Shown here: one piece after another, positions 16,628 to 25,757 of the stretch
How the letters are laid out: the number at the start of each line of letters is the position of its first letter
Position numbering within the stretch: the first letter of the stretch is position 1
DNA from: Azoarcus sp. Aa7
GTDB lineage: Bacteria > Pseudomonadota > Gammaproteobacteria > Burkholderiales > Rhodocyclaceae
DNA: 64,000 bases
Direction: 5' to 3'
NCBI RefSeq assembly: GCF_014822185.1
Contig: NZ_QVLR01000043.1
Span: 1 to 64,000 of the forward strand
Notes under the pieces: generated by a model
Database searches by the model: none
Seen by the model: the letters and a program-made list of their open reading frames with translations, nothing else
Told to the model about the DNA's origin: nothing
Made by a program: the position numbers and the translations under genes

Positions 16628-17095
16628 ATGAAAATTCCTTCGTCCGCATTTCTCGTGCTCTTGCTGTGCTCGGCCCCCGCGCTGGCGCAGACGACGTCCA
16701 CCGCGAAGCCCGCCTCGATGCGCATGGCGCCCGTGCCCTTCAAGGGGGTGGATTACAGCGGGGTCTATGACTGCCGCGGCATGGACAGCCACGAAGGACC
16801 GTACAACGGCGTCGTGACGCTGGAACTGGTGCCCTCCCAGAGCCACGGCGAGTACGGGGCTTATCGCTTCAAGCTCGAGGTGTCCGGATACGGCGAGTAC
16901 CCCGGCCAAGCTGCGGCGAAGGGCAGGGAGATGGGCATCTTCTTCGCGAACACCGACCCGGCGCCCAAGGATTACGGTACCGGGATCGCGTCGTTCGCGA
17001 AGGGCAAGAACGGCAAGTGGACCTTCACGAAGTACTACTACGAGCCCGAATTCAAGGGCGGAAACTTCGGGACGGAGACCTGCTTCCAGCGGTAG
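16628..17095 (+). CDS. Exported hypothetical protein
   Basis: This 155-residue protein has a clear Sec signal peptide (AFLVLLLCSAPALAQ, cleavage near residue 21). The mature part contains GVDYSGVYDCRGMDSHEGPYNG and ends in GTETCFQR; the two Cys could form a disulfide. It is rich in Gly, Tyr and Lys. I do not recognise a functional family. It is divergent from yghU (about 90 bp apart) and has no operon partner. Confidence 0.7.
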   Translation: MKIPSSAFLVLLLCSAPALAQTTSTAKPASMRMAPVPFKGVDYSGVYDCRGMDSHEGPYNGVVTLELVPSQSHGEYGAYRFKLEVSGYGEYPGQAAAKGREMGIFFANTDPAPKDYGTGIASFAKGKNGKWTFTKYYYEPEFKGGNFGTETCFQR

Positions 17096-17147
17096 GTCGG
17101 GTTCGCGCCGCGGCGAGAGGGGGCTGCGGCTCCTGTTTGTTGCCCCT

Positions 17148-18194
17148 TCACACCCCGCATCCCGTTTCGACCGACATGTATTGCCCGGCCTGCTCGTGCA
17201 GCGGCTTGCCGGCATCGACCCGGGCCCGCGCCGGCAGCGCGACGCCGTTCTTCACCGCGACCACTTCCGCCATGATCGACAGCGCGATTTCGGCCGGCGT
17301 CTTGCTGCCGATATAGAGTCCAGCCGGGCCGTGCAGGGATGCCAGCTCGGACTCGGACAGGCCGAAGTGCGTTCCCAGCCGCTCGCGCCGCGCGGCCGTG
17401 TTGCGCCGCGAGCCGATGGCGCCGACATAGAAGGCGTCGGACTGCAGCGCATCGATCAGGGCGAGGTCGTCGAGCTTCGGGTCGTGCGTCAACGCCACCA
17501 CGGCGGTGCGCGCGTCGGGCTTGAGGCGCAGGATCAGGTCATCCGGCATCTCGCGGCTGATCTCGACACCTGGCAGGGACCACGCTGCGTGTCGCTCGAT
17601 GCGCGGGTCGCAGACAATCACCTCGAAGCCCAGACCGAGCGCGATCTGGCACAGGAAACGCGACAGGTCGCCGGCGCCGATGACGATGATGCGGAACTGC
17701 GGCCCGAGGTAGGTCGTGAGACGCCGTTCGTCCAGATGCGGCACGCCATCGCGGCGCCCGTCGCGCAACTCGACCCGGCCGGTGGCGAGATCGAGGATGC
17801 GTTCGACGCTGCGGCGCTGCTCGCACGCGGCCAGCAGTTCGTCAAGCCGGCTGTGCGGTGACACCGGCTCCAGCACCAGTTCGATAGTGCCGCCGCAAGG
17901 CAGTCCGAAGCGGTGCGCCTCGTCGGCCGAGATGCCGTAGCGCTGCACGGTCGGCGCGAGGGCAGGGCAGGCCGCGTGGATGCCGCCGCTGCGGATGCGC
18001 TCGATCAGGTCGTCCTCGATGCAGCCGCCCGACACCGAACCGACGGTTGCCCCGTCGGCGTTGATGGCCATCAGCGAGCCGGGCGGACGCGGCGAGGAAC
18101 CCCAGGTGCGGGCGACGGTGACCAGCACGACCGGCAGGCCATCTGCCTGCCAGTTGCATGCGGTGCGCAGAACCAGGGTGTCGAGATCTTCCAT
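17148..18194 (-). CDS. xdhC: XdhC family molybdenum cofactor maturation protein
   Basis: This 348-residue protein combines the XdhC/CoxI domain at the N-terminus (VTVARTWGSSPRPPGSLMAI, VGSVSGGCIEDD) and the Rossmann XdhC_C domain (IIVIGAGDLSRFLCQIALGLGFEVIVCDPR, YVGAIGSRRNTAARRERL). XdhC binds sulfurated molybdenum cofactor and inserts it into xanthine-dehydrogenase-family enzymes. It lies 40 bp behind the molybdenum hydroxylase large subunit, so it most probably matures that enzyme. The ATG at 18194 has GAAGGA upstream; the longer open frame is not conserved. Confidence 0.9.
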   Translation of the reverse strand: MEDLDTLVLRTACNWQADGLPVVLVTVARTWGSSPRPPGSLMAINADGATVGSVSGGCIEDDLIERIRSGGIHAACPALAPTVQRYGISADEAHRFGLPCGGTIELVLEPVSPHSRLDELLAACEQRRSVERILDLATGRVELRDGRRDGVPHLDERRLTTYLGPQFRIIVIGAGDLSRFLCQIALGLGFEVIVCDPRIERHAAWSLPGVEISREMPDDLILRLKPDARTAVVALTHDPKLDDLALIDALQSDAFYVGAIGSRRNTAARRERLGTHFGLSESELASLHGPAGLYIGSKTPAEIALSIMAEVVAVKNGVALPARARVDAGKPLHEQAGQYMSVETGCGV

Positions 18195-18234
18195 CGTGTT
18201 CCTTCGATGATGTCCGGGTACCGTCCGGGCGCGT

Positions 18235-20475
18235 TCAGGCGAGCTTGAAGGGCAGTTCGCGAATCGGCGTTCCCGTGAGCTGCGCGATCGCATTGGCGAA
18301 GGCCGGCGCCAGGGGCGGCAGGCCCGGCTCCCCCATGCCGGTCGGCGGTTCGGCGCTGGGGACGATGTGCACATCGAACGCGGGCGCGTCCGTGATGCGC
18401 GCGACCGTGAAGCCGTCGAAGTTGCGTTGCTCGACTTCGCCGTCCTTGAACGTGATCGCGGCTCCCGGCAGGCACATCGACAACGCCATCATGGCCGCCC
18501 CCTGCACTTGCGCTTCCACCCCGCGCGGATTCACGGCGAGATTGCAGTGTACGCCGGCGGTCACGCGGTGCAGCACCGGCCGGCCCTGCTGCAACGAGGC
18601 TTCGACCACGTAAGCGACCACCGAGCTGAAGGACTCGTGCACCGCCACGCCCCAGGCACGGCCTTCGGGCAGGCGCCGCTTGCCGTAGCCGCTCTTGTCT
18701 ACCACCAGCTGCAGGGCCGCACGGTGGCGCGGGTGCTGGTCGCCGAAGAGCGCCATGCGATAGGCGACCGGATCCTGCTGCGTGGCACGCGCGATCTCGT
18801 CGAGCAGCGTCTCCATCACGAAGGCGGTGTGGGTGGAACCTACGCTGCGCCACCACAACACAGGTACGTTGAGCTTCGGATGGTGCACGGTGAGGCGCAT
18901 CGGCAGCGGATAGGGTTCGCGCATGCCTTCCACCGCACTGCGGTCGACGCCGTTCTTGATCATGCCGCCCTCGAACGGGGTGCCCGCGGCGATCGACTGG
19001 CCGACCAGGACATGATCCCAGGCGAGGACGCGGCCGCGCCCGTCGAAACCGATCCGTGCGCGGTGCAGATGCATGGGACGGTAATAACCGCCGCGGATGT
19101 CGTCCTCGCGGCTCCATACCATGCGTACGGGCGCATCGAATCCGGCGGCGCGGGCCGCCTTCGCGATTTTGCAGGCCTCGACCACGTAGTCGCTCGTGCC
19201 GACCGCGCGGCGGCCGAATCCGCCGCCGGCCATCTGCACATGCACCTTGACCTGCTCGGGCTTCAGCCCTAACACGCGCGCCGCGGCCTGTCCGTCGATG
19301 CCGGGAAACTGGGTGCCGACCCACAGCTCGGCCTTCTCCGTGCCGATCCGCACGGTGCAGTTGAGCGGCTCCATCGGGGCGTGCGCGAGGTAAGGAAAGA
19401 CGAAGTCCGCGTCGATCCTGTGCGGTGCGCTGTCGAGCGGCGTCATGTCGGCGTCGAAGTGGCGCGGGCCGGGTTGCGCGGCGAGCTCGCGGTATTGCGC
19501 CAACTGGCGCGCGCTGTCGACGCTTTCGATGCCGCTCGTGTCCCACTCCAGCTCCAGCGCCTCGCGGCCCTGCTTCGCCGGCCAGTAGCCTTCGGCCAGC
19601 ACCGCGACGCCTTCGCCCCCGCCTTCGAGCGGGACGCGTAGCACTGCCTTCACGCCTTTGACGCGGCGCGCAGCCTTGTCGTCCACGGTGCGCAGCCTTG
19701 CCCCGAACACCGGCGGGTGTGCGATCACCGCGGTGAGCTGGCCCGGCAGGCGCACGTCGATGCCGAAATCCTGCCGGCCGCTGCTCTTCGCTCCGCCGTC
19801 GAGGCGGGGCGTCGCCCGTCCGATGAGGCGGAAATTCTTCGGGTCCTTGAGGGCGACGCGTGCAGGAACGGGCTGCGCCATCGCGGCTTCGGCCAGTTCG
19901 CCGTAACCCAGGCTGCGCCCGCCCGGGCCGAGCACCTTGCCCGATTCGGTGCGCAGCGCCGCCACGTCGACGTTCCAGCGTGCCGCGGCGGCGGAAAGGA
20001 GCATCGCACGGGCGCGGGCACCGATTTCGCGGTACTGGACGAAGCTGTTCTTGACCGAGTTGGAGCCGCCGGTGAGGTGGATGCCGTAGGCCGGATCAGC
20101 ATAGGCGGGGGAATTGTCGCCAAAGCGCGTCCGCAGCTTGCTCCAATCCGCGTCCAGCTCTTCCGCCAGGATCATCGGCAGCGCGGTCTGCACGCCCTGA
20201 CCGAATTCGAGGCGGTTGATCGCCACGGTCACCACCCCGTCGGCGTTGATGTGCAGGAAGGCGGAAGGCTGCTGCGTCGGCTTGAGGGCCGGGGACTCAC
20301 CGGCGACGCCTTGTGCTGCGGCCATCAGCGGAAAGGCGCCCAGGGCCAGGCCGCCGAGTCCGGTCAGCTTCAGGAAGCTGCGGCGGGACATCGCGGCGTG
20401 CGGAGCGGGATCGTCACGCTCCAGCAGGTCGCGCAGGGCGGGCGGCAGGGGGTCGGGGAAGGTGTCGGGCAGCAT
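18235..20475 (-). CDS. Molybdopterin-binding subunit, isoquinoline/aldehyde oxidoreductase type (IorB-like)
   Basis: This 746-residue large subunit belongs to the xanthine oxidase family, branch of IorB/isoquinoline 1-oxidoreductase beta and membrane-bound aldehyde dehydrogenases. It has a twin-arginine signal (SRRSFLKLTGLGGLALGAFPL) near residue 30, so the enzyme probably acts in the periplasm or on the membrane. Molybdenum-cofactor contacts include EFGQGVQTALPM, GGGFGRRA and the C-terminal GMGEPGLPPLAPAFANA, which holds the catalytic Glu. The substrate is unknown: N-heterocycles or aldehydes are typical. It is co-transcribed with the [2Fe-2S] subunit (12 bp gap) and xdhC. Confidence 0.9.
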   Translation of the reverse strand: MLPDTFPDPLPPALRDLLERDDPAPHAAMSRRSFLKLTGLGGLALGAFPLMAAAQGVAGESPALKPTQQPSAFLHINADGVVTVAINRLEFGQGVQTALPMILAEELDADWSKLRTRFGDNSPAYADPAYGIHLTGGSNSVKNSFVQYREIGARARAMLLSAAAARWNVDVAALRTESGKVLGPGGRSLGYGELAEAAMAQPVPARVALKDPKNFRLIGRATPRLDGGAKSSGRQDFGIDVRLPGQLTAVIAHPPVFGARLRTVDDKAARRVKGVKAVLRVPLEGGGEGVAVLAEGYWPAKQGREALELEWDTSGIESVDSARQLAQYRELAAQPGPRHFDADMTPLDSAPHRIDADFVFPYLAHAPMEPLNCTVRIGTEKAELWVGTQFPGIDGQAAARVLGLKPEQVKVHVQMAGGGFGRRAVGTSDYVVEACKIAKAARAAGFDAPVRMVWSREDDIRGGYYRPMHLHRARIGFDGRGRVLAWDHVLVGQSIAAGTPFEGGMIKNGVDRSAVEGMREPYPLPMRLTVHHPKLNVPVLWWRSVGSTHTAFVMETLLDEIARATQQDPVAYRMALFGDQHPRHRAALQLVVDKSGYGKRRLPEGRAWGVAVHESFSSVVAYVVEASLQQGRPVLHRVTAGVHCNLAVNPRGVEAQVQGAAMMALSMCLPGAAITFKDGEVEQRNFDGFTVARITDAPAFDVHIVPSAEPPTGMGEPGLPPLAPAFANAIAQLTGTPIRELPFKLA

Positions 20476-20487
20476 TGTCGGTCTCGG

Positions 20488-20961
20488 TCAGGCGATCGTG
20501 CGGGCCGCGTCGGCGATGGCGGCGCGGATGCGGGCGTAGGTGCCGCAGCGGCAGAGGTTGCCCGCCATCGCAGCGTCGATCTCTTCGGGCGTGGGCTGCT
20601 TGCCCTTGGGCAGCGACTTCAGGAACGCGGTGGCGCTCATGATCTGTCCGCTCTGGCAGTAGCCGCATTGGGCCACGTCGTGCCTGACCCAGGCGTCGCG
20701 CACGGCGGCACCGATGCGGTCGCTGCCGTCGGTGGCCGCTTCGATGGTGGTGATCTTCGTGCCTGCCGCGGCGGAGATCGGGGTGATGCACGAGCGGACG
20801 GCCTGCCCGTCCAGATGCACCGTGCAGGCGCCGCACAGGGCGGCCCCGCAGCCGAACTTGGTGCCGGTGAGGCTCAGCGTATCCCGCAGTGCCCACAGCA
20901 AAGGCGTGTCGGGGGCGACGTCGAGCGTGTGGTCGCGGCCGTTGATATCGAGAGTGATCAT
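20488..20961 (-). CDS. [2Fe-2S] small subunit of molybdenum hydroxylase (IorA-like)
   Basis: This 157-residue protein has two [2Fe-2S] domains: a plant-type ferredoxin motif [12 protein letters not shown] (about 38-50) and a helical motif CGYCQSGQI with CRCGTY. It transfers electrons from the molybdenum centre of the large subunit to an external acceptor, usually a cytochrome when the FAD subunit is absent, as here. The start ATG at 20961 matches the family N-terminus ITLDINGR; a longer open frame is less likely. It is the first gene of a three-gene operon divergent from a LysR regulator. Confidence 0.9.
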   Translation of the reverse strand: MITLDINGRDHTLDVAPDTPLLWALRDTLSLTGTKFGCGAALCGACTVHLDGQAVRSCITPISAAAGTKITTIEAATDGSDRIGAAVRDAWVRHDVAQCGYCQSGQIMSATAFLKSLPKGKQPTPEEIDAAMAGNLCRCGTYARIRAAIADAARTIA

Positions 20962-21182
20962 GTTGGTTCGATCCTGCATCAGTCGGATGTTGGGCGAGGC
21001 GGCACGGGTATCCGCGGAGGCCAAAGCGGGGACGGGCGTGAGTCGGAGTTTCCTTTTTGCGTGCCGTGAATCTTATGACCTGGATTGTTCATCGAATAGC
21101 GCGCAACATCTTGAACCACTAGCAAGTGAAACTTGCTAATCTCCCGTCGCTCCCGTTTCTGTTAACACGTTGGAGAGGTCCG

Positions 21183-22148
21183 ATGCCGATCAACGAGATG
21201 CGTGCCATCAGCACCTTCACGAAGGCCGTGGAGCTGGGCAGCCTGCGCAAGGCCGCAGCGGCGCTGGGCGTGAGTCCGCAGGCCGCCAGCCAGGCCGTGG
21301 CTCAGCTCGAACAGCACCTCGGCGTGCGTCTGCTGCACCGTACGACCCGGCACATCGCGCTGACCGGGGAGGGGCAACAATTTCTGGAATCGGCCCAGCC
21401 CGCGATGGCGATGCTCGAACGCGCGCTGCGGCGGGTAACGGTTGCCAAGGATGAAATCGCCGGGCCCTTGCGCATCATCGCACCGCGATCGAGTTTCGCG
21501 TCGCTGCTGTGGCCGGTGATCAACGCCTTCTGCCATGAGCATCCCGACGTGCAGCCCGACCTCCATCTGGACGACCAGATCGCGAACTGGGTGCAGGAGC
21601 GCGCGGACGTGGGGTTTCGGATCGGCTCGCCGCCGGAAGAGGGCTTGATCGCACGCAAGCTCTTTGCTGTGCCGCTGGTGATCTGTGCGGCCCCGGCCTA
21701 TCTCGAGCGCTACGGGATTCCGAAGAGCCTGGACGAACTCTCGGCCCATCGGTGCAGCGTGTTTCGCCATGCGGCGACCGGCCGGGTCTATCCGTGGTTC
21801 CTGAAGATCGGCAACGAAGTGGTCCAGCGCGAGTTTCCGCCGGCCTTGTCGACCAACGATGCCGAGACCGAACTGCAGGCGGTGCTCGACGGGCTGGTAA
21901 TCGGCCAACTTGCGGGTTTTTCAGCCGTGCCGCATCTGCGTGCCGGCCGTCTCGTGCCGGTGCTCACGCAGCACATGACCGACCACATGAGCGTCCATCT
22001 CTTCTACGGAAGCCGGCGTGCACAACCGGCACGGGTGCGCAATTTCATCGACTTCGCGCTCGCGCGCCTGACGGACAGTCCGGACTACGTCCTCAGTGAC
22101 AGCGAGATCCGGGATATGACCGGAAAGACGAGCGGTCCGCATTCGTAG
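21183..22148 (+). CDS. LysR family transcriptional regulator
   Basis: This 321-residue LysR regulator has its HTH at residues 17-60 (LRKAAAALGVSPQAASQAVAQLEQHLG, LLHRTTRHIALT). The effector domain follows (ADVGFRIGSPPEEGLIARKLF, CAAPAYLERYG). The ATG at 21183 is preceded by GGAGAGG; an upstream in-frame start at 21126 has no such site. It is divergent from the molybdenum hydroxylase operon across about 220 bp, so it is the likely regulator of that operon. It converges on the AcoR-type gene downstream. Confidence 0.85.
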   Translation: MPINEMRAISTFTKAVELGSLRKAAAALGVSPQAASQAVAQLEQHLGVRLLHRTTRHIALTGEGQQFLESAQPAMAMLERALRRVTVAKDEIAGPLRIIAPRSSFASLLWPVINAFCHEHPDVQPDLHLDDQIANWVQERADVGFRIGSPPEEGLIARKLFAVPLVICAAPAYLERYGIPKSLDELSAHRCSVFRHAATGRVYPWFLKIGNEVVQREFPPALSTNDAETELQAVLDGLVIGQLAGFSAVPHLRAGRLVPVLTQHMTDHMSVHLFYGSRRAQPARVRNFIDFALARLTDSPDYVLSDSEIRDMTGKTSGPHS

Positions 22149-22246
22149 GCGTCGACCGGGTTCGGCACCGGATCCATCCGGGCGATTCCTTACGCTGGAG
22201 AGATGCCGGGCTCGCCGTGAAGATATCGGGAGCCGTCCGGCCCGGG

Positions 22247-24142
22247 CTAATTGTTCCGCGTGCTCAGACGTCGGTAGAGGGTCGCGCGGCTGATGCCCAG
22301 CATTTGGGCGGCAAGGAGCACATTGCCCCCTGTTTCCTGCAGCGTGCGGTCGATCGCATCCTGCTCGAGCGCGGGCAGGAGTCCCTTCTTCGCGCCCGCC
22401 GAACCGGCCGGAATCGCCCGACTGAATAGCGTCGGTTCGGGGAAATGCTCGAGCCGCAACCGTTTGCCGTCACCGGCCATCGCATCCGCATAGCAGAGCG
22501 CATGCTTCAACTCGCGGGTGTTGCCCGGCCAGTCGTAGCGCAGCAGGGCATCTCGCGCCTCGTCCGAGAGCGCACGCGTTCCGTCGCCGATCCCGGCGAG
22601 CACGGTATCGATCAAGGCCTGCAGGTTGTCGCGTGTCCGCAGGGGCGCCAGCCTCAGCGCAAAACCATTGATGCGGTAATAGAGGTCGGCGCGGAAACGG
22701 TTTGCGCCGATCGCTCGCGGAATGTCCTGATGGGTGGCGCAGACGAGCTGGAAGTCGATTTTGCGGCTGGTCGTTCCCCCGAGCCTGGTAACCTCGCGCG
22801 CTTCCAGCACCCGCAGGAGCCGCGCCTGCAGGTGCAGCGGCATGTCGCCGATCTCGTCGAGGAACAGTGTGCCGCCGTCCGCCTGTTCGATCTTTCCCGC
22901 CATGCCGCCGCGCCGCGCCCCCGTATAGGCCCCCTCCACGTGACCAAAGAGTTCGCTTTCGATCAGGCTTTCGGGAATGGCCGCACAGTTGAGCGCCACC
23001 AGGGGACCGCCGCCGTGGCGACTGCGGGCATGAAGGCTCTGTGCGACCACCTCCTTGCCGCAACCGGTTTCACCGAGCACCAGCACCGGCAGGCCGCTCG
23101 CGAGGGCTTTTTGAGCGGCATGGATCTGACTCGCCAGCCGGGAGTCGCCGAATTCCGGCAGCGGCGCGGGCGGTTTGCCGGCCTCGGCCCCGCCGGCTCG
23201 CTGGCGGATGGGAACAGCGCTGCGCGCAGGCGTGCCTGCACGTGCGGCGAAAAGTCGCAGGCCCGAATGCAGCAGCAGGGATGCCGCATCCCGACTGCGG
23301 CCGAGTGCGTCGACGCAGTCCCGGAAGCGCCCCGCGAAGATGTCTTCGAAATACAGCGCCGGCCGGCGTACGTCGCCTCCGGTGAAACTGCGCGCCTCCT
23401 CGTTCATCGCGAGAATTTCGCCGTCTGTACCGAATGCGATCAGCAGCGCAGGTTCGCCCGCCGAAGGCCCCGCATGCCATCCGAGGGAAAGGGTGAGGTA
23501 GGCAGGCAAGTCGCGGAAGAGTTGGCCCTCGATCGCCTGTGCGCAATGGCTGACCAGCGCGAGCGCCCCCGGATCGGGAAATGGCGACTCGCGGGTGATG
23601 TCGACCACGCCGACCAGCTCGCCGTTCGGGGCGATGATGGGCGCGGCCGCGCAGTGGAAGATGTTCGTTGCCGAGAAGAAATGCTCGGGGCCGAAGACGC
23701 GTATCGCTCTCCGTTCGCTGATCGCACAGGACATCGCCGAAGTGCCGATGATGTCTTCGGACAGGTCCACCCCTTCGCGAAAGGCCAGCCTCATCGGATT
23801 GGGCCGTCCGTCGATCGAGCCGCCCACCGAAAGCGCGTATCCGCTTCCGTTGGTCAGAAGGACGGCATACCCGGCGCCCGAAATGGCCTTGGCGAGGCTG
23901 TCCAGGGGGGCTTGGGCCGCGCTCAGGAGCGCATGGTTGCCGTCGCGCAGGCCGCGCAGCTGCGCCCGGCCGACAGGTTCGAATTCGACCGGGTCACAGG
24001 CCGAGCGGTCGGCCGCGGTGCAGCGTGCCCACGAGCGCACGATCGCCTCGTCGATCAGATGTCCGGGAACATGGCCGCGCTCGAAAAACGCCTGGCGGGC
24101 GGCGACGGAATTCTGGAGCGACGGGTGGACAGCGGATTTCAT
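22247..24142 (-). CDS. Sigma-54-dependent activator, AcoR/AcxR type
   Basis: This 631-residue enhancer-binding protein has an N-terminal GAF-type sensor (about 1-300; ends with the ADVTRESP-like VVDITRESPFPDPG). The AAA+ domain shows Walker A GETGCGKE, the sigma-54 loop as EGAYTGAR (Tyr in place of Phe in GAFTGA), Walker B GGTLFLDEIGDMP and an arginine finger region. A Fis-type HTH at the C-terminus reads LLAAQMLGISRATLYRRL. AcoR-like proteins respond to small alcohols, ketones or aromatic alcohols. It lies co-directionally behind the alcohol/aldehyde oxidation genes (134 bp gap), whose promoter region holds a sigma-54 signature. The ATG at 24142 is chosen; longer upstream frames are not conserved. 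Confidence 0.9.
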   Translation of the reverse strand: MKSAVHPSLQNSVAARQAFFERGHVPGHLIDEAIVRSWARCTAADRSACDPVEFEPVGRAQLRGLRDGNHALLSAAQAPLDSLAKAISGAGYAVLLTNGSGYALSVGGSIDGRPNPMRLAFREGVDLSEDIIGTSAMSCAISERRAIRVFGPEHFFSATNIFHCAAAPIIAPNGELVGVVDITRESPFPDPGALALVSHCAQAIEGQLFRDLPAYLTLSLGWHAGPSAGEPALLIAFGTDGEILAMNEEARSFTGGDVRRPALYFEDIFAGRFRDCVDALGRSRDAASLLLHSGLRLFAARAGTPARSAVPIRQRAGGAEAGKPPAPLPEFGDSRLASQIHAAQKALASGLPVLVLGETGCGKEVVAQSLHARSRHGGGPLVALNCAAIPESLIESELFGHVEGAYTGARRGGMAGKIEQADGGTLFLDEIGDMPLHLQARLLRVLEAREVTRLGGTTSRKIDFQLVCATHQDIPRAIGANRFRADLYYRINGFALRLAPLRTRDNLQALIDTVLAGIGDGTRALSDEARDALLRYDWPGNTRELKHALCYADAMAGDGKRLRLEHFPEPTLFSRAIPAGSAGAKKGLLPALEQDAIDRTLQETGGNVLLAAQMLGISRATLYRRLSTRNN

Positions 24143-24276
24143 GGCGGGCAACCTCACGGCACGAATGATCCGCCCCTCGAATGGGGCGGGCACACGCCAC
24201 ACTATCACCAAAGCCATGTTTATAGGCGCATAGACGTTACTTTGGTATGGCGCGCTCACTCGTGCCGCTTCCCCTG

Positions 24277-25737
24277 CTAGAAGGGGTACTGGATGCCCTG
24301 GTCCATCACGCTGATCCACTGTGTCTGGCTGAACTCCTCGAAGCTCGCCGGGCCGCCGAAGCGGCTGCCGTTGCCCGAAGCCCCCATGCCCCCGAAAGGC
24401 ACCTGGAATTCGTTGTTCACCGTCTGGTCGTTGATGTGCACCATGCCCGCGCGCAGGCGGGCGGCCATCCGTTGCGCACGGGCGACCGACGCGCTGTGGA
24501 TGGCCACCGCAAGGCCATAGTCGGAGCCATTGACCAGCGCGACGGCCTCGTCGTCACTGTCGAACACCGTGATCGGCGCGACCGGGCCGAAGATTTCGTC
24601 CGTATAGGCGGGCATGTCCGGCGTGACGCCGGCCAGTACCGTCGCGGCGAAATAGCGGCCGTCGCGCTTGCCGCCGGCGAGCACGCGGGCGCCCAGTGCG
24701 GCCGAGCGCTCGACCACCTCCGCGACCTTCGCCGCCTGACGGTCGTTGATCAGCGGGCCCAGATGCACCGGACCGGCGGCGGGGTTGCCGACCACGAGCT
24801 TCTTCGCGCGTGCGGCGAGGAGTTCCGCATAGCGATCGGCGACCGTGCGATGCACGAGATGGCGGCCCGCCTGCATGCAGATCTGCCCCTGGTGCAGGAA
24901 GGCGCCCCAGGCCGCGCAGGAGCTCGCCGTTTCGAGGTCGGCGTCGTCGAGGATCACCATGGCGTTGTTGCCGCCCAGTTCGAGCGCGACCTTCTTGAGC
25001 ATCCTCCCGCAGGTCTCGCCGATCTGGCGACCGACCGCGGTCGAGCCGGTGAAGGAGATCATCTTCACGGCCGGATGGCGCACCAGCGCGTCACCGGTGG
25101 CAGGGCCACCGGGCAGCACGTGCAACACCCCCTTCGGCAGGCCGGCGTCCTCGAACACTTCGGCGAGCAGCAGTCCCCCGCAGATCGCGCTCTGCACGTC
25201 CGGCTTGAGGATGACGGCATTGCCCATCGCGAGCGCGGGCAGGACCGAACGCAGGCCGAGCAGGATCGGGAAGTTCCACGGCGCGATTACGCCGACGACG
25301 CCGATCGGCACGCGCTGCCAGTAGTTGCGGCGGCCCGGCATGCTCGACGGGAAGATCTCGCCGGTGGGCTGCATCGGCATCGCCGCGGCCATCCACGCCT
25401 GTTCGACGCTCGCGTGGAGTTCCCATTCCGCCTTCGGCGGGATGGACCCGCACTCGCGGATGTTCCAGCGGTTGATCTCGCCGGCACGCTCCTGCAGCAG
25501 CTGCGCGACCTTGCGCAGCACCGCGGCCCGCTGGTCGAACGGCAGGGCGGCCCAGGCGGGCTGGGCGTCGACGGCGAGGCGCGCGGCCGCGTCGACATCG
25601 TCGGTGCTGGCGGTGGCGAGCAGCGCGAGCCGCTCGCCCGTCGCCGGCTCGATCACCGGCACGGTTTCACCGCGACCGGCCACCCAGTCGCCCATGAAGA
25701 TGCGCTGCTTCCAGCGCGGGGATTCATTGTGATTCAT
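24277..25737 (-). CDS. NAD(P)-dependent benzaldehyde/vanillin dehydrogenase-like protein
   Basis: This 486-residue aldehyde dehydrogenase superfamily protein shows the family active site: Glu in ALELGGNNAM and the nucleophilic Cys in GQICMQAGRHLV (a Cys-Met-Gln-Ala variant common in benzaldehyde, salicylaldehyde and vanillin dehydrogenases). VIAPWNFPI and the FTGSTAVGRQI nucleotide-binding loop are also intact. It probably oxidises the aldehyde made by the adjacent GMC dehydrogenase to a carboxylate. The ATG at 25737 is 20 bp after the GMC stop. Confidence 0.85.
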   Translation of the reverse strand: MNHNESPRWKQRIFMGDWVAGRGETVPVIEPATGERLALLATASTDDVDAAARLAVDAQPAWAALPFDQRAAVLRKVAQLLQERAGEINRWNIRECGSIPPKAEWELHASVEQAWMAAAMPMQPTGEIFPSSMPGRRNYWQRVPIGVVGVIAPWNFPILLGLRSVLPALAMGNAVILKPDVQSAICGGLLLAEVFEDAGLPKGVLHVLPGGPATGDALVRHPAVKMISFTGSTAVGRQIGETCGRMLKKVALELGGNNAMVILDDADLETASSCAAWGAFLHQGQICMQAGRHLVHRTVADRYAELLAARAKKLVVGNPAAGPVHLGPLINDRQAAKVAEVVERSAALGARVLAGGKRDGRYFAATVLAGVTPDMPAYTDEIFGPVAPITVFDSDDEAVALVNGSDYGLAVAIHSASVARAQRMAARLRAGMVHINDQTVNNEFQVPFGGMGASGNGSRFGGPASFEEFSQTQWISVMDQGIQYPF

Positions 25738-25757
25738 CGGTCGTTGTCCTCGCACGT

